From Bdellovibrionaceae bacterium UBA6502 (GTDB lineage Bacteria; Bdellovibrionota; Bdellovibrionia; Bdellovibrionales; UBA840), in contig DJMA01000003.1 of the NCBI GenBank assembly GCA_002436415.1, positions 1-64,000 on the forward strand: 64,000 nucleotides of DNA, in the 5' to 3' direction. Each line of letters begins with the position of its first letter. Position 1 is the stretch's first letter. A program made the position numbers and the translations under genes. Below, piece by piece: positions 41,210 through 49,640 of this stretch. The notes under the pieces are model-generated. The model ran no database searches and had not been told where the DNA came from. It saw only the letters and a list, made by a program, of their open reading frames with translations.

Positions 41210-43813
41210 ATGAATACAAAAGATTTACGTAACGCCTTTAGCAAGTATTTTCAAAAACAGGGACATGAGAAGGTTCCATCTTCTTCTTTGGTGCCAATCA
41301 ATGATCCAACTTTGCTTTTTAATAATGCAGGAATGAATCAGTTTAAAGACTATTTTACTGGAAAGGCCCAAGCTAAAAACCCTAGAGCCGTTAGCATTCA
41401 AAAATGTGTTCGAGCTGGAGGTAAACATAATGATTTAGAGAACGTAGGTTTCACGGCTCGTCACCATACATTTTTTGAGATGTTAGGAAACTTCTCTTTT
41501 GGTGATTACTTTAAAAAGGAAGCGATTGAGATGGCTTGGAGTTTTTTAACGGAAGAGTTAAAAATTCCAAAAGAAAAACTTTACGTAACCGCTCATCATA
41601 CGGACCAAGAAGCTGAAAAGCTTTGGATTGAACACATTGGTGTTCCGAAGGAACGTTTTTTCTACCGTGGCGATAAAGACAATTTTTGGGAAATGGGTGA
41701 AATTGGTCCATGTGGTCCTTGTTCAGAAATTTTTTATGATCATGGAGAAGAACATAAAGATCCAAATGTAGTAATCAAAGAAAACCTATTAGATGATGAA
41801 GATCGTTATGTTGAAATTTGGAATCTTGTATTTATGCAGTATGAAAAATACAAAGAAAATGGTGAGGTAAAAAGAAGAGATTTACCAAACCCTTGTATCG
41901 ATACAGGATGTGGACTAGAGCGTTTGGCAGCTGTTGTTCAGGGAAAATACAATAATTTTGATACCGACGTATTTCAAAATATCATCAAGCAGTTAGAAAA
42001 AATCACTGGTAAGTCTTATTCCGACAAGGAATATACAACAAGCTTCCGAGTAGTGGCTGATCACATTCGTTCTTCAACTATGCTGATCACTGATGGTGTG
42101 ATTCCATCGAATGAAGGTCGTGGTTATGTATTACGCCGAATTATCCGTAGAGCCATTCGTCATTTGTCAGTTTTAGGAATTGAAAAACCAATCCTGGCTG
42201 ATTTAGTGGACACAGTGTTTGCTGATCTTGGTGAAGAGTATGTTGAAAATGCTAGTAACAAAGCTATGGCTATTAAGTTTTTGAAAACGGAAGAGCTTAG
42301 TTTTAGAAATACCTTATCCTCTGGCTTAAGTCTTCTTGAGAAAGAGATGGAAAGATTAAAAGCGGCGAAAAAAGATACATTAGAAGGTGAGGTAGTGTTT
42401 AAACTCTACGACACCCATGGGTTTCCCTTGGATTTAACGGCTTTGATTCTTGAGGAACAAGCTTTAAAGATTGATGAAGCTGGCTTCGAAAAGCTAATGG
42501 ATGAACAAAAAGAACGATCTCGAGGAGCTAGTGATTTTGGAGCAAAAGAGGATAATTTAAAGTTATTCTATGATGCTAAAGATAAATTTGGATCGACTGA
42601 GTTTACCGGTTACAAAGAATTAGAAACTACAGCGAAACTTTTGGCAGTGCTAAGCTTGGGGGAAGAAAAGGAAGCACTTCTTTTTGATAAAACTCCTTTT
42701 TATGGCGAATCTGGCGGACAAGCTGGTGATAGAGGAATGATTCATTCGCAGCTGGAAGTTCTAGATACTCAAAAGCCTGTAGATGGAATCCATGCACATA
42801 TTGTTCGTAGTGGGCATGAGTTAAAAGAAGGTGAAACTTATCTTTTACAAGTAGATAAAAATGCAAGAGCAGCAATCGCTAAAAACCATACAGCAACGCA
42901 TTTGTTGCATGCAGCTTTAAGAAAGGTTTTAGGGGCACATGTTAAGCAGGCGGGTTCTTTAGTGGGACCTAAGCGTTTACGTTTTGATTTTTCTCATCCT
43001 GAAAAAGTCACTAAAGAAGAGTTGAGCAAGGTTGAGCAATTAGTGAATCTAGAAATTTTCAAGTCCACTCCGGTTGTGCCTGAGGAAATGAGCAAAGATG
43101 AAGCTGTAGCGAAAGGTGCAATGGCTTTGTTTGGTGAAAAATATGGGGATCAGGTTCGAGTTCTTGAAATCGGAGATTTTTCTATTGAGCTTTGTGGTGG
43201 AACTCATGTTACGAACACTGCAACAATCAATTTATTTAAAATACTGTCGGAATCAGCGCTTTCCGCTGGTGTTAGAAGAATCGAAGCGACTACAAGCAAC
43301 GCAGCCCTTGAGAAAGTAAATGAAGGTTTAGACTCTTTGTCTAAAGTAGAAGAGGCATTAAAAACTACGGGACCTAAAGTAGTAGGCCGCCTAGAGCAGC
43401 TACAAGCTTCTGTAAAAGACAAAGATAAAGAAATAAAAGCATTAAAAGAAAGACTCTTAGCAGCAGAAGCAAAACAGTTATTAGATAATCCAGAGTCTAT
43501 TAGCCACGATATGGTTTACAAAGTCATTTCAGCACCAGATGGAAGTGACATTCGTCAAATTGGTGAAATGTTCGTTGATAAGCATAACACTGGTGTTGCT
43601 TTGATTTATTCTAAAAAGGGCGATAAAGCCTCAGTTTTATTAAAGACTTTTAAGGGTAATAAAAAGCTTAATTGCTCTGAAGTTTTAAATTCAGCACTAA
43701 AAGAGTTTGGTGGCCGAGGTGGTGGAAAACCAGAAATGGCTCAAGGCTCGATCGATATTGATAAGCTTTCAGGGGTTGAAAACTCTATCAGCTCAAAACT
43801 TCGAGAGATTTAA
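41210..43813 (+). CDS. alaS: alanyl-tRNA synthetase
   Basis: Charges tRNA-Ala with alanine; 867 residues from the chosen ATG, normal for the family. Class II catalytic core (1-250: DPTLLFNNAGMNQFKDYF, RHHTFFEMLGNFSFGDYF, EIGPCGPCSEIFYDHG), tRNA-recognition domain, editing domain with zinc ligands HTATHLLH and ELCGGTHV, and C-Ala domain with the Gly-rich end FGGRGGGKPEMAQG. The frame opens at a non-ATG codon at 41192, but ATG at 41210 has GGAG 7 nt upstream and fits the family start (MNTKDLRNAFSKYFQ). Single gene with its own terminator. Confidence 0.98.
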   Translation: MNTKDLRNAFSKYFQKQGHEKVPSSSLVPINDPTLLFNNAGMNQFKDYFTGKAQAKNPRAVSIQKCVRAGGKHNDLENVGFTARHHTFFEMLGNFSFGDYFKKEAIEMAWSFLTEELKIPKEKLYVTAHHTDQEAEKLWIEHIGVPKERFFYRGDKDNFWEMGEIGPCGPCSEIFYDHGEEHKDPNVVIKENLLDDEDRYVEIWNLVFMQYEKYKENGEVKRRDLPNPCIDTGCGLERLAAVVQGKYNNFDTDVFQNIIKQLEKITGKSYSDKEYTTSFRVVADHIRSSTMLITDGVIPSNEGRGYVLRRIIRRAIRHLSVLGIEKPILADLVDTVFADLGEEYVENASNKAMAIKFLKTEELSFRNTLSSGLSLLEKEMERLKAAKKDTLEGEVVFKLYDTHGFPLDLTALILEEQALKIDEAGFEKLMDEQKERSRGASDFGAKEDNLKLFYDAKDKFGSTEFTGYKELETTAKLLAVLSLGEEKEALLFDKTPFYGESGGQAGDRGMIHSQLEVLDTQKPVDGIHAHIVRSGHELKEGETYLLQVDKNARAAIAKNHTATHLLHAALRKVLGAHVKQAGSLVGPKRLRFDFSHPEKVTKEELSKVEQLVNLEIFKSTPVVPEEMSKDEAVAKGAMALFGEKYGDQVRVLEIGDFSIELCGGTHVTNTATINLFKILSESALSAGVRRIEATTSNAALEKVNEGLDSLSKVEEALKTTGPKVVGRLEQLQASVKDKDKEIKALKERLLAAEAKQLLDNPESISHDMVYKVISAPDGSDIRQIGEMFVDKHNTGVALIYSKKGDKASVLLKTFKGNKKLNCSEVLNSALKEFGGRGGGKPEMAQGSIDIDKLSGVENSISSKLREI

Positions 43814-43816
43814 TGA

Positions 43817-43844
43817 AAAGGCTAGCGCAAGCTGGCCTTTTTTT
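43817..43844 (+). terminator. intrinsic terminator of alaS
   Basis: AAGGCTAGC, GCAA tetraloop, GCTGGCCTT followed by seven T, a few bases after the alaS stop. Confidence 0.92.
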
Positions 43845-44007
43845 ATGCTTCTTTTTGTCTTACACAACAAAGGAATAAATTAAGCACTAGGGGTTTTGAA
43901 ACCAATTGCCATGAGAGGCTTTATCGAAAGCATATATGACTAGAAAAAAGGAAACTCGGGGAGCTTCTTTAAATTTCGTTCATGCAGGAGTGCACTCATG
44001 TATTCGC

Positions 44008-44583
44008 TTAAGCGGATTTTTCATTCTTTCTATTTCGAGTGCCTATCCAAAACAAAGCAAGGAAAAAGACACAACTTGCAATCATAGCATAAGCAACTTT
44101 TTGAAAACGTAAGTGCTTCTTTTTAGTGACCATGGTTTTCTGCGAGTGTCTCTCTAACCAAAACATCGCTTTTTTATTATCTTCACTTTGTTTTGAATTA
44201 AGTAAGAACTCAATGTTTGTACTGTCTTTTGAGAAGCTTTTTAACTGGGAGATTAACAGGCCATTACTAACAACGAATAACTTTCCACTAAGTTCTTCTG
44301 GAACTTTTTGGTGTAATTCTTCTACTTTATCGATTGATAATTTTAAGGACACAAGTTTTGTAGCGTCTTCCATGTTTTCAATGTTTGCTTTGGATATTTC
44401 TTTCTTCTTAATTTCTAAAACAGGGATTTTTTCTAGCAAGATTTGCAAGTCATCCGTGTCGTAACTATGAGAAATAGCAACACAGTTATCACCACCATCA
44501 CACATCCTATGGAGTTCTAGTTTTTCATATTCTTCAGCAAATAAAAGCAGGTAGAAAATATTGATTAAAAGGAAGTATTTCAT
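44008..44583 (-). CDS. membrane-anchored exported protein of unknown function
   Basis: A 191-residue protein with a short signal peptide (YFLLINIFYLLLFAEE), a periplasmic domain of about 130 residues containing two cysteines (RMCDGGDNCVA), and a C-terminal TM helix (about 164-181) followed by a short basic tail (RNRKNEKSA), so both ends are at the membrane. The stretch SGKLFVVSNGLLISQL faintly recalls the P1 domain of SecD, which is not enough to assign it. AAGGAGC site upstream of the ATG. Divergent from radD. Confidence 0.7.
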   Translation of the reverse strand: MKYFLLINIFYLLLFAEEYEKLELHRMCDGGDNCVAISHSYDTDDLQILLEKIPVLEIKKKEISKANIENMEDATKLVSLKLSIDKVEELHQKVPEELSGKLFVVSNGLLISQLKSFSKDSTNIEFLLNSKQSEDNKKAMFWLERHSQKTMVTKKKHLRFQKVAYAMIASCVFFLALFWIGTRNRKNEKSA

Positions 44584-44741
44584 AAAAGCTCCTTATTTGC
44601 TTTGTAAACTAGCTAATCTGAATAGCCATCAAGAAGTTCGAAAATCGGCTAAGATTAACAGAAATACCTGATGCAAGGCAAACTATACTGAGTGGGATTC
44701 AATTCTTTACTTGTTGGGGCAAAAATTATAAAAAATAAAGG

Positions 44742-46532
44742 ATGATTGAGCCACAGAAAACCACAAGTAAACAAGTTTATCAATTGCGCGATTACCAAAA
44801 AGAAGCGGTAGCGCGGACGCTTCATTATTTTCGAAGAGTAAATGATCCAGCGGTGGTTGTCTTGCCAACGGGAGCTGGAAAGAGTTTGGTAATTGCTGAA
44901 CTTGCTAGAGTGGCAAAAGGAAGAGTTCTAGTGCTTGCGCATGTGAAAGAACTTGTTGAGCAAAACCATGCAAAATATGAGAGCTATGGTCTTGAGGCAG
45001 GGATCTATTCCGCAAGCTTAAATCAAAAGGATAGTTCACAGAAGGTGATTTTTGGTAGCATTCAATCGGTCGCTAATGCCAGTGATAATTTTTTTAATGG
45101 GTTTACTTTGTTAATTGTTGATGAATGTCACCGAATTGGCATGGATTCAGACACTCAATATCGAACTGTAATCACTAAGCTAAAAACCAATAACCCCCAA
45201 TTGTGTGTATTAGGACTAACAGCAACTCCATACAGAATGGGAATGGGGTGGATTTATAACCATAGTGTTGACGGAGTTGTTAGAACAAAAGAAGAACGTT
45301 TTTTTAAGCGTTGTATCTATGAATTACCCTTGCGTTATATGATACAAAACAAATATTTAACCCCGCCGGTTAAAATTGATATTCCCGTGACCTCTTATGA
45401 TTTTTCAGAGTTATTTGATAAAAACCGTAGGTATACGCAATCAGAAGTAGAAGAAGTTTTAAAGCAACAAAAGCGTCTTACGCCTTTGATCATAAAAAAC
45501 ATTGTCGATATAACTGAGAATTATGATCGTCAAGGAGTGATGGTTTTTGCAGGGTCTGTTAGGCATGCAGAAGAAATTCTAGAGTATTTGCCAGAGGGGC
45601 AGGCTAGAATTGTTGTTGGTGATACAAATGTTAAAGATCGAGAATCAATCATCAATGATTTTAAAGATAGAAAATTTAAGTATTTGGTAAATGTGTCTGT
45701 TCTAACCACTGGTTTTGATGCGCCTCATGTTGATGTGATTGCGATTCTTAGGCCGACCGAGTCTGTAAGTTTGTATCAACAAATTATCGGCCGAGGTCTA
45801 CGACTGGAGAATGGAAAAACTGATTGTTTTATTTTAGATTATGCTGGAATTGGGCATGATGTTTATAGCCCAGAGATTGATGACAACAAACCGGCTAAGG
45901 AATCTGTTGCCGTGCAAGTAACTTGTCCTCAATGCGGTTTTGAAAATGACTTTTGGGGAAGGCTTGATGATGATGGTGAATTGATCGAGCATTACGGAAG
46001 AAAGTGTAGGGGGGGTATCACGGACCCTGATACTTATAAGTTTGAAGAATGTGGCTATCGTTTTCGCTCGAAACGATGTGGTGCCTGTAGTACTGAAAAT
46101 GACATATCAGCGAGAAACTGTATTGAATGTGGTGAAAACTTTGTTGATCCTGAAACCAAATTAAAACAAGCAAGGTTATCAAAAAATGCCCATGTTATGG
46201 TTCCAGACAGCACTGAGTTTTTAGATAGAAAAGACAAAAATGGAAACGCTTTTTTAGAGATTAGATATTACGATCTAGAAGCCAACCATATTTCAGAGTT
46301 TCACTTTTTAAACAATGTCACGAGTAGAAAAAAGTTTAATATCGATTTCTTAAGATCTCATTTGAGAATCCCAGAATTAAAAATTGATCCGAGAAGCCCA
46401 GCAGAGGTAATTGGAATTAGGCATTTGTTAAGAATGCCCTCTTACATCATAGCTAGAAAAAAAGATAAGTTTTGGAAGTTAACTGAGAAAATTTTTATTG
46501 AAGAGTTAAGCCGAAAACAACGTGAACCTTAG
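44742..46532 (+). CDS. radD: RadD-type DEAD/DEAH helicase
   Basis: Superfamily 2 helicase-like ATPase very close to E. coli RadD (YejH), which helps repair stalled forks and double-strand breaks with RecA and SSB. 596 residues (RadD is 586). Motif I LPTGAGKS at 41-48, motif II DECH at 127-130, motif III LTATPYRMG, motif V/VI VNVSVLTTGFDAPHVD and QQIIGRGLRLENGKTD. The C-terminal part has RadD's zinc-ribbon cysteines (CPQCGFEND, KCRGG, CGACSTENDISARNCIECG). Near-continuous similarity leaves little doubt. The ATG is only a base or two from AAAGG. Followed at 23 bp by an MBL-fold gene and then ogt. Confidence 0.96.
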   Translation: MIEPQKTTSKQVYQLRDYQKEAVARTLHYFRRVNDPAVVVLPTGAGKSLVIAELARVAKGRVLVLAHVKELVEQNHAKYESYGLEAGIYSASLNQKDSSQKVIFGSIQSVANASDNFFNGFTLLIVDECHRIGMDSDTQYRTVITKLKTNNPQLCVLGLTATPYRMGMGWIYNHSVDGVVRTKEERFFKRCIYELPLRYMIQNKYLTPPVKIDIPVTSYDFSELFDKNRRYTQSEVEEVLKQQKRLTPLIIKNIVDITENYDRQGVMVFAGSVRHAEEILEYLPEGQARIVVGDTNVKDRESIINDFKDRKFKYLVNVSVLTTGFDAPHVDVIAILRPTESVSLYQQIIGRGLRLENGKTDCFILDYAGIGHDVYSPEIDDNKPAKESVAVQVTCPQCGFENDFWGRLDDDGELIEHYGRKCRGGITDPDTYKFEECGYRFRSKRCGACSTENDISARNCIECGENFVDPETKLKQARLSKNAHVMVPDSTEFLDRKDKNGNAFLEIRYYDLEANHISEFHFLNNVTSRKKFNIDFLRSHLRIPELKIDPRSPAEVIGIRHLLRMPSYIIARKKDKFWKLTEKIFIEELSRKQREP

Positions 46533-46555
46533 TCAGGATTATATATACTGAAACT

Positions 46556-47350
46556 ATGAATTTTGAAGAATTTAAAATCCACGAAATACGAGGATACATT
46601 CAAAGTATGTATCTGGTGGAGTATACGGATAAACTATTACTTCTAGATAGTGGAACCAAACTTGATGTTAAGCTGGTGCGAGAGTTTATTGAAAAGGATC
46701 TACAAAGAGAGTTTTCTGATTTAAAGTTGGTACTGATTAGTCATGCTCATCCAGATCATTCTGGTGGAGCAGCCTATTTTCAAAAACTTGGAATAGCAAT
46801 TGCTGGACCTCACAATATTAATGATTGGTACAAAGGTTTATCAGGATTGATCACTTATAATGTTGATATTTTTCTATTATATATGGTTTGGAGCAAAGTA
46901 AAAACCAAAGCCTCTAGGTTTCAATCCGTATATTTTCCAAGGCATTTAAAACTTGATTATAAATTATATGACTTAGATAAAATACCTGGCTTTGAAGATT
47001 GGCAAGCCTTGCATACAGATGGGCATACGGAGTCTGATTTATCCTTTTACAATGGCGATAATAAATTTATCTATATTGCCGATAACATAGTAAGAAACCG
47101 CAAAGGCTTTTTATCACCTTATCCAGTGGTATTTCCTGAAAAGTACAGAGACTCTCTTCGGCGTTACCTAAAGATGCAAATCCAATTTTTTGCCATTGCT
47201 CACTATGGGATTCATCAAATTTCAAAAGACGAAATTCATAAAGTAATGGATAAGTCCGGTGACAAGCCGAGAAGACACCGAACAAGCTTAGGGAAAATTT
47301 TATTCAGTATGTTGTTCAGAAAATCCCGTAAAAAGCTGAAATCAAAATAG
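46556..47350 (+). CDS. metallo-beta-lactamase-fold hydrolase
   Basis: A 264-residue MBL-fold hydrolase. The metal site is SHAHPDHSGG (HxHxDH, about residues 62-67), with later ligands in LHTDGHTESDLSFY (His) and IADNI (Asp) and HYGIHQI (His). Starts with the usual beta strands (SMYLVEYTDKLLLLDSGT). The C-terminus is strongly basic (RRHRTSLGK, RKSRKKLKSK). It follows radD by 23 bp, so probably shares its transcript; a nucleic acid substrate would fit the basic tail and the neighbours but is inference. Confidence 0.85.
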   Translation: MNFEEFKIHEIRGYIQSMYLVEYTDKLLLLDSGTKLDVKLVREFIEKDLQREFSDLKLVLISHAHPDHSGGAAYFQKLGIAIAGPHNINDWYKGLSGLITYNVDIFLLYMVWSKVKTKASRFQSVYFPRHLKLDYKLYDLDKIPGFEDWQALHTDGHTESDLSFYNGDNKFIYIADNIVRNRKGFLSPYPVVFPEKYRDSLRRYLKMQIQFFAIAHYGIHQISKDEIHKVMDKSGDKPRRHRTSLGKILFSMLFRKSRKKLKSK

Positions 47351-47474
47351 AGACATAGTCACAAAAATTATAAAAGACGCCTGTAAGTAAAAATACCTTT
47401 GGTCGAATAAGCCTTGGAAAACAGCATGGAAACTGTTACAAAATGTCAGAATTTGGCAGATAAAGGAGTCTCAA

Positions 47475-47963
47475 GTGATTGAGTGGATCAAAATGAATAG
47501 TCCTATTGGAGATTTATATATTTTATCAGAGGAAGAAAGCATTTGTGGAATTTCCTGGGATGAATCTTCTTTCAAAAAAGTAGCCAACAAAAAGCCTTCC
47601 AGTTCCCCTAAAAAAACTGTGCTTCTACAAGCGAAGATGCAATTGCTTGAGTATTTTAACGGCGAGAGAGATGTATTTGATTTAGCTCTTTCGCCAAAAG
47701 GGACTGAATTTCAAAACAAGGTCTGGAAGCAACTACAAAAGATTCCCTTTGGTAAGACAAAGTCTTACGGCGACATTGCGAGTAAAATAAATAATCCCAA
47801 AGCTATGCGTGCGGTTGGAATGGCAAATCGAAACAACCCGATTCCAATCATAATTCCTTGTCATCGAGTGATTGGGAGCAACGGTAAATTGACCGGTTTT
47901 GCTGGTGGTTTAGATTTGAAAAAAAGGCTTCTCGATTTTGAGGCGGGCTTGTCTCATTTGTAG
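47475..47963 (+). CDS. ogt: methylated-DNA--protein-cysteine methyltransferase
   Basis: Direct repair enzyme that moves an alkyl group from O6-methylguanine (and O4-methylthymine) to its own cysteine. 162 residues: a divergent N-terminal ribonuclease-like half and the conserved C-terminal half with FQNKVWKQLQKIPFGKTKSYGDIA, the helix-turn-helix residues AMRAVGMANRNNP, and the acceptor Cys129 in IIPCHRVIG. No AdaA-type zinc domain, so Ogt-like. GTG start with AAAGGAG upstream. Third gene of a DNA repair neighbourhood with radD. Confidence 0.95.
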   Translation: MIEWIKMNSPIGDLYILSEEESICGISWDESSFKKVANKKPSSSPKKTVLLQAKMQLLEYFNGERDVFDLALSPKGTEFQNKVWKQLQKIPFGKTKSYGDIASKINNPKAMRAVGMANRNNPIPIIIPCHRVIGSNGKLTGFAGGLDLKKRLLDFEAGLSHL

Positions 47964-48131
47964 AATTTATTTTTAGCAAGTTTTGTTGCCTAGGCAACTG
48001 AAGTTGCTATGCAAACGCCAATAAAAGTTGTGATAACTTTCGTAAGTCACCTGCATTCATATACTTAGGCATTGGCATCAAATTCGCACTTTTCTTTAAT
48101 ATCTAAGTGGTATGTAAGTTAGGGGATGCGT

Positions 48132-48281
48132 ATGAGTGATAAATTAAAACAAATCAATTTATTAAAAATTGCAATGGTTTATGGACTTACTTTAAATCTT
48201 TTGGTCTTGGCAGTCTGTGAGATTCACAATTTAAGGGCCAAGAACTTTCAAGTAGAAAGTCTCGAGCCCTTAAATAATTAG
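48132..48281 (+). CDS. 49-residue single-helix membrane protein
   Basis: A short gene between ogt and the MarR gene. ATG at 48132 has AGGGG 7 nt upstream (another in-frame ATG lies at 48126). The product has a basic start (MSDKLKQINLLK), one hydrophobic helix of about 20 residues (IAMVYGLTLNLLVLAV), one Cys and an acidic tail (VESLEPLNN). Good start signal, plausible topology and codon use like its neighbours support it, but there is no family evidence. Convergent with the MarR gene after 3 bp. Confidence 0.55.
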   Translation: MSDKLKQINLLKIAMVYGLTLNLLVLAVCEIHNLRAKNFQVESLEPLNN

Positions 48282-48284
48282 GTT

Positions 48285-48719
48285 TTATAATTCTAAATCA
48301 CAACCCATCTTATCCAATAACTCGATCATTTTATCGAAGTCACTGTTTTCTACTGTTTTAAATTTACAAGACAGTTTTTCAGGGATGTGTTTTGCTTCTT
48401 CTTTTAAATTCTTACCTTTTTCAGTAAGGCGGATCATTTTTTTACGACGATCCTCTTCGGATGGATGAATGCTAAGTAACTCATTTTTTTCCATTTTAGA
48501 TAGTACTTGAGTTAATGAACCTCCATCTATTTTGGTTTTAGCTACTAGATGTTGGATGGCTACATTTTCTTTTTCCCAAAGCGCCATCATCACTAAGAAT
48601 TGCGGATAAGTAAGTCCCAGTTCTGTGAGATGTGGACGATAGGTGCGAGTGATAGCATTGGAAATAGCATAAAGACGGTGGCACAATTGGTTTTCAAGTT
48701 TTAACATTTCATCAGTCAT
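48285..48719 (-). CDS. MarR-family transcriptional regulator
   Basis: A 144-residue dimeric winged-helix repressor of the MarR family. Recognisable parts: LCHRLYAISNAITRTYRPHL (dimer helix), LTYPQFLVMMALWEKENVAIQHLVAKTKIDGGSLTQVLSKMEKN (helix-turn-helix) and the wing SEEDRRKKMIRLTEKG with the conserved Asp-Arg. The frame opens at 48746, but ATG at 48719 has GAGGG in front and fits the family start. A conserved OhrR-type reactive cysteine is absent near the N-terminus in the usual place, although Cys is present in NQLCHRL, where OhrR has one. Target genes unknown. Confidence 0.9.
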   Translation of the reverse strand: MTDEMLKLENQLCHRLYAISNAITRTYRPHLTELGLTYPQFLVMMALWEKENVAIQHLVAKTKIDGGSLTQVLSKMEKNELLSIHPSEEDRRKKMIRLTEKGKNLKEEAKHIPEKLSCKFKTVENSDFDKMIELLDKMGCDLEL

Positions 48720-48863
48720 AAAGCCCTCTATTTTTGCTAACACCATTCAAACATAAGTCCAGTTGCGACTCAAGTGAGCTAATCTAATTTTGCTATATAA
48801 TCTTTATATGATTTATATTTTATTGAGTATTTTTAGGTACTTATGGTTATTAATGCGGGTAAG

Positions 48864-48900
48864 AAAAAAGAGTGCCTGGCATCACCGCACAGCACTCTTT
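48864..48900 (-). terminator. intrinsic terminator of the beta-barrel gene
   Basis: Minus strand: AAAGAGTGC, loop of about 16 nt, GCACTCTTTTTT. It lies 46 bp after the stop of the outer-membrane protein gene. Confidence 0.85.
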
Positions 48901-48945
48901 GATTAATTTTTAATCTTTTTGTTTGGTTTATGTTATGAAAATGCT

Positions 48946-49431
48946 TCAGAACGGAATCTGTATGCCTATTTGTTGTCCTGATAACTCTCTTTTAGAGGCT
49001 AAGTTTACTCCGTTGGATTTATCGTATTCAAGGTTAAAAATTTCCAAATACAATTGAATCATTGGCGCTACAGAATATCCTAAGCCAATTTTAGTTCCAC
49101 TTCCTTCATCATTTCCAAATTCGGCATCAAAAACATAGTTAAGCCAAACATTTAGTAAAATTGGAAACTCATAGCCAACAACAAGTCCCATGTTTTTCAT
49201 GGTTTGATCTGAGTTGTAGTTATCCACGCTAAGCTCAGCAGTTTCATATTCTAGCATTGTATAGAGGCCTACAAAAGAATATCCAAGGCCAAGACCGAAA
49301 CCTACTCCAGTAGCATCATTGTTATTGTACTCTAAAAGATTGTAATTCACTTTTGGATTAAATTTAAATCCAGCAAATGAACTTATAGGTAATAAGAAAA
49401 GACAGGCAGCAATAACGAGCTTCTTCATCAA
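48946..49431 (-). CDS. small outer-membrane beta-barrel-like protein
   Basis: A 161-residue exported protein. Signal peptide of about 20 residues (LVIAACLFLLPISSFAG), then alternating hydrophobic strands typical of an eight-stranded barrel: GVGFGLGLGYSFVGLYTMLEYETAEL, NMGLVVGYEFPILLNVWLNYVF, GTKIGLGYSVAPMIQLYLEIF and a last strand ending in IPF with aromatic Phe, the usual outer-membrane signal. AAAGGAG site before the ATG. No named family; probably an OmpW/OprF-size porin-like protein. Confidence 0.8.
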   Translation of the reverse strand: MMKKLVIAACLFLLPISSFAGFKFNPKVNYNLLEYNNNDATGVGFGLGLGYSFVGLYTMLEYETAELSVDNYNSDQTMKNMGLVVGYEFPILLNVWLNYVFDAEFGNDEGSGTKIGLGYSVAPMIQLYLEIFNLEYDKSNGVNLASKRELSGQQIGIQIPF

Positions 49432-49640
49432 AATCTCCTTTTTTGAATTAGCCTCATTATAAAGAGAATCTTCTCCAATGTCCTCATGACCTAGGTCCTA
49501 TTCTTGGTATAATTCATTTTTGAAGTTTTTCGAGACAACATAATTCGGCTCTAAAAATGGGAAGTTTTTTTGAAAGTGGATAAAATTGCCGCTTTGGTTA
49601 AGATTTATGTCTTGAAGCTAGTTGCCCTAATGTCTTTTGA

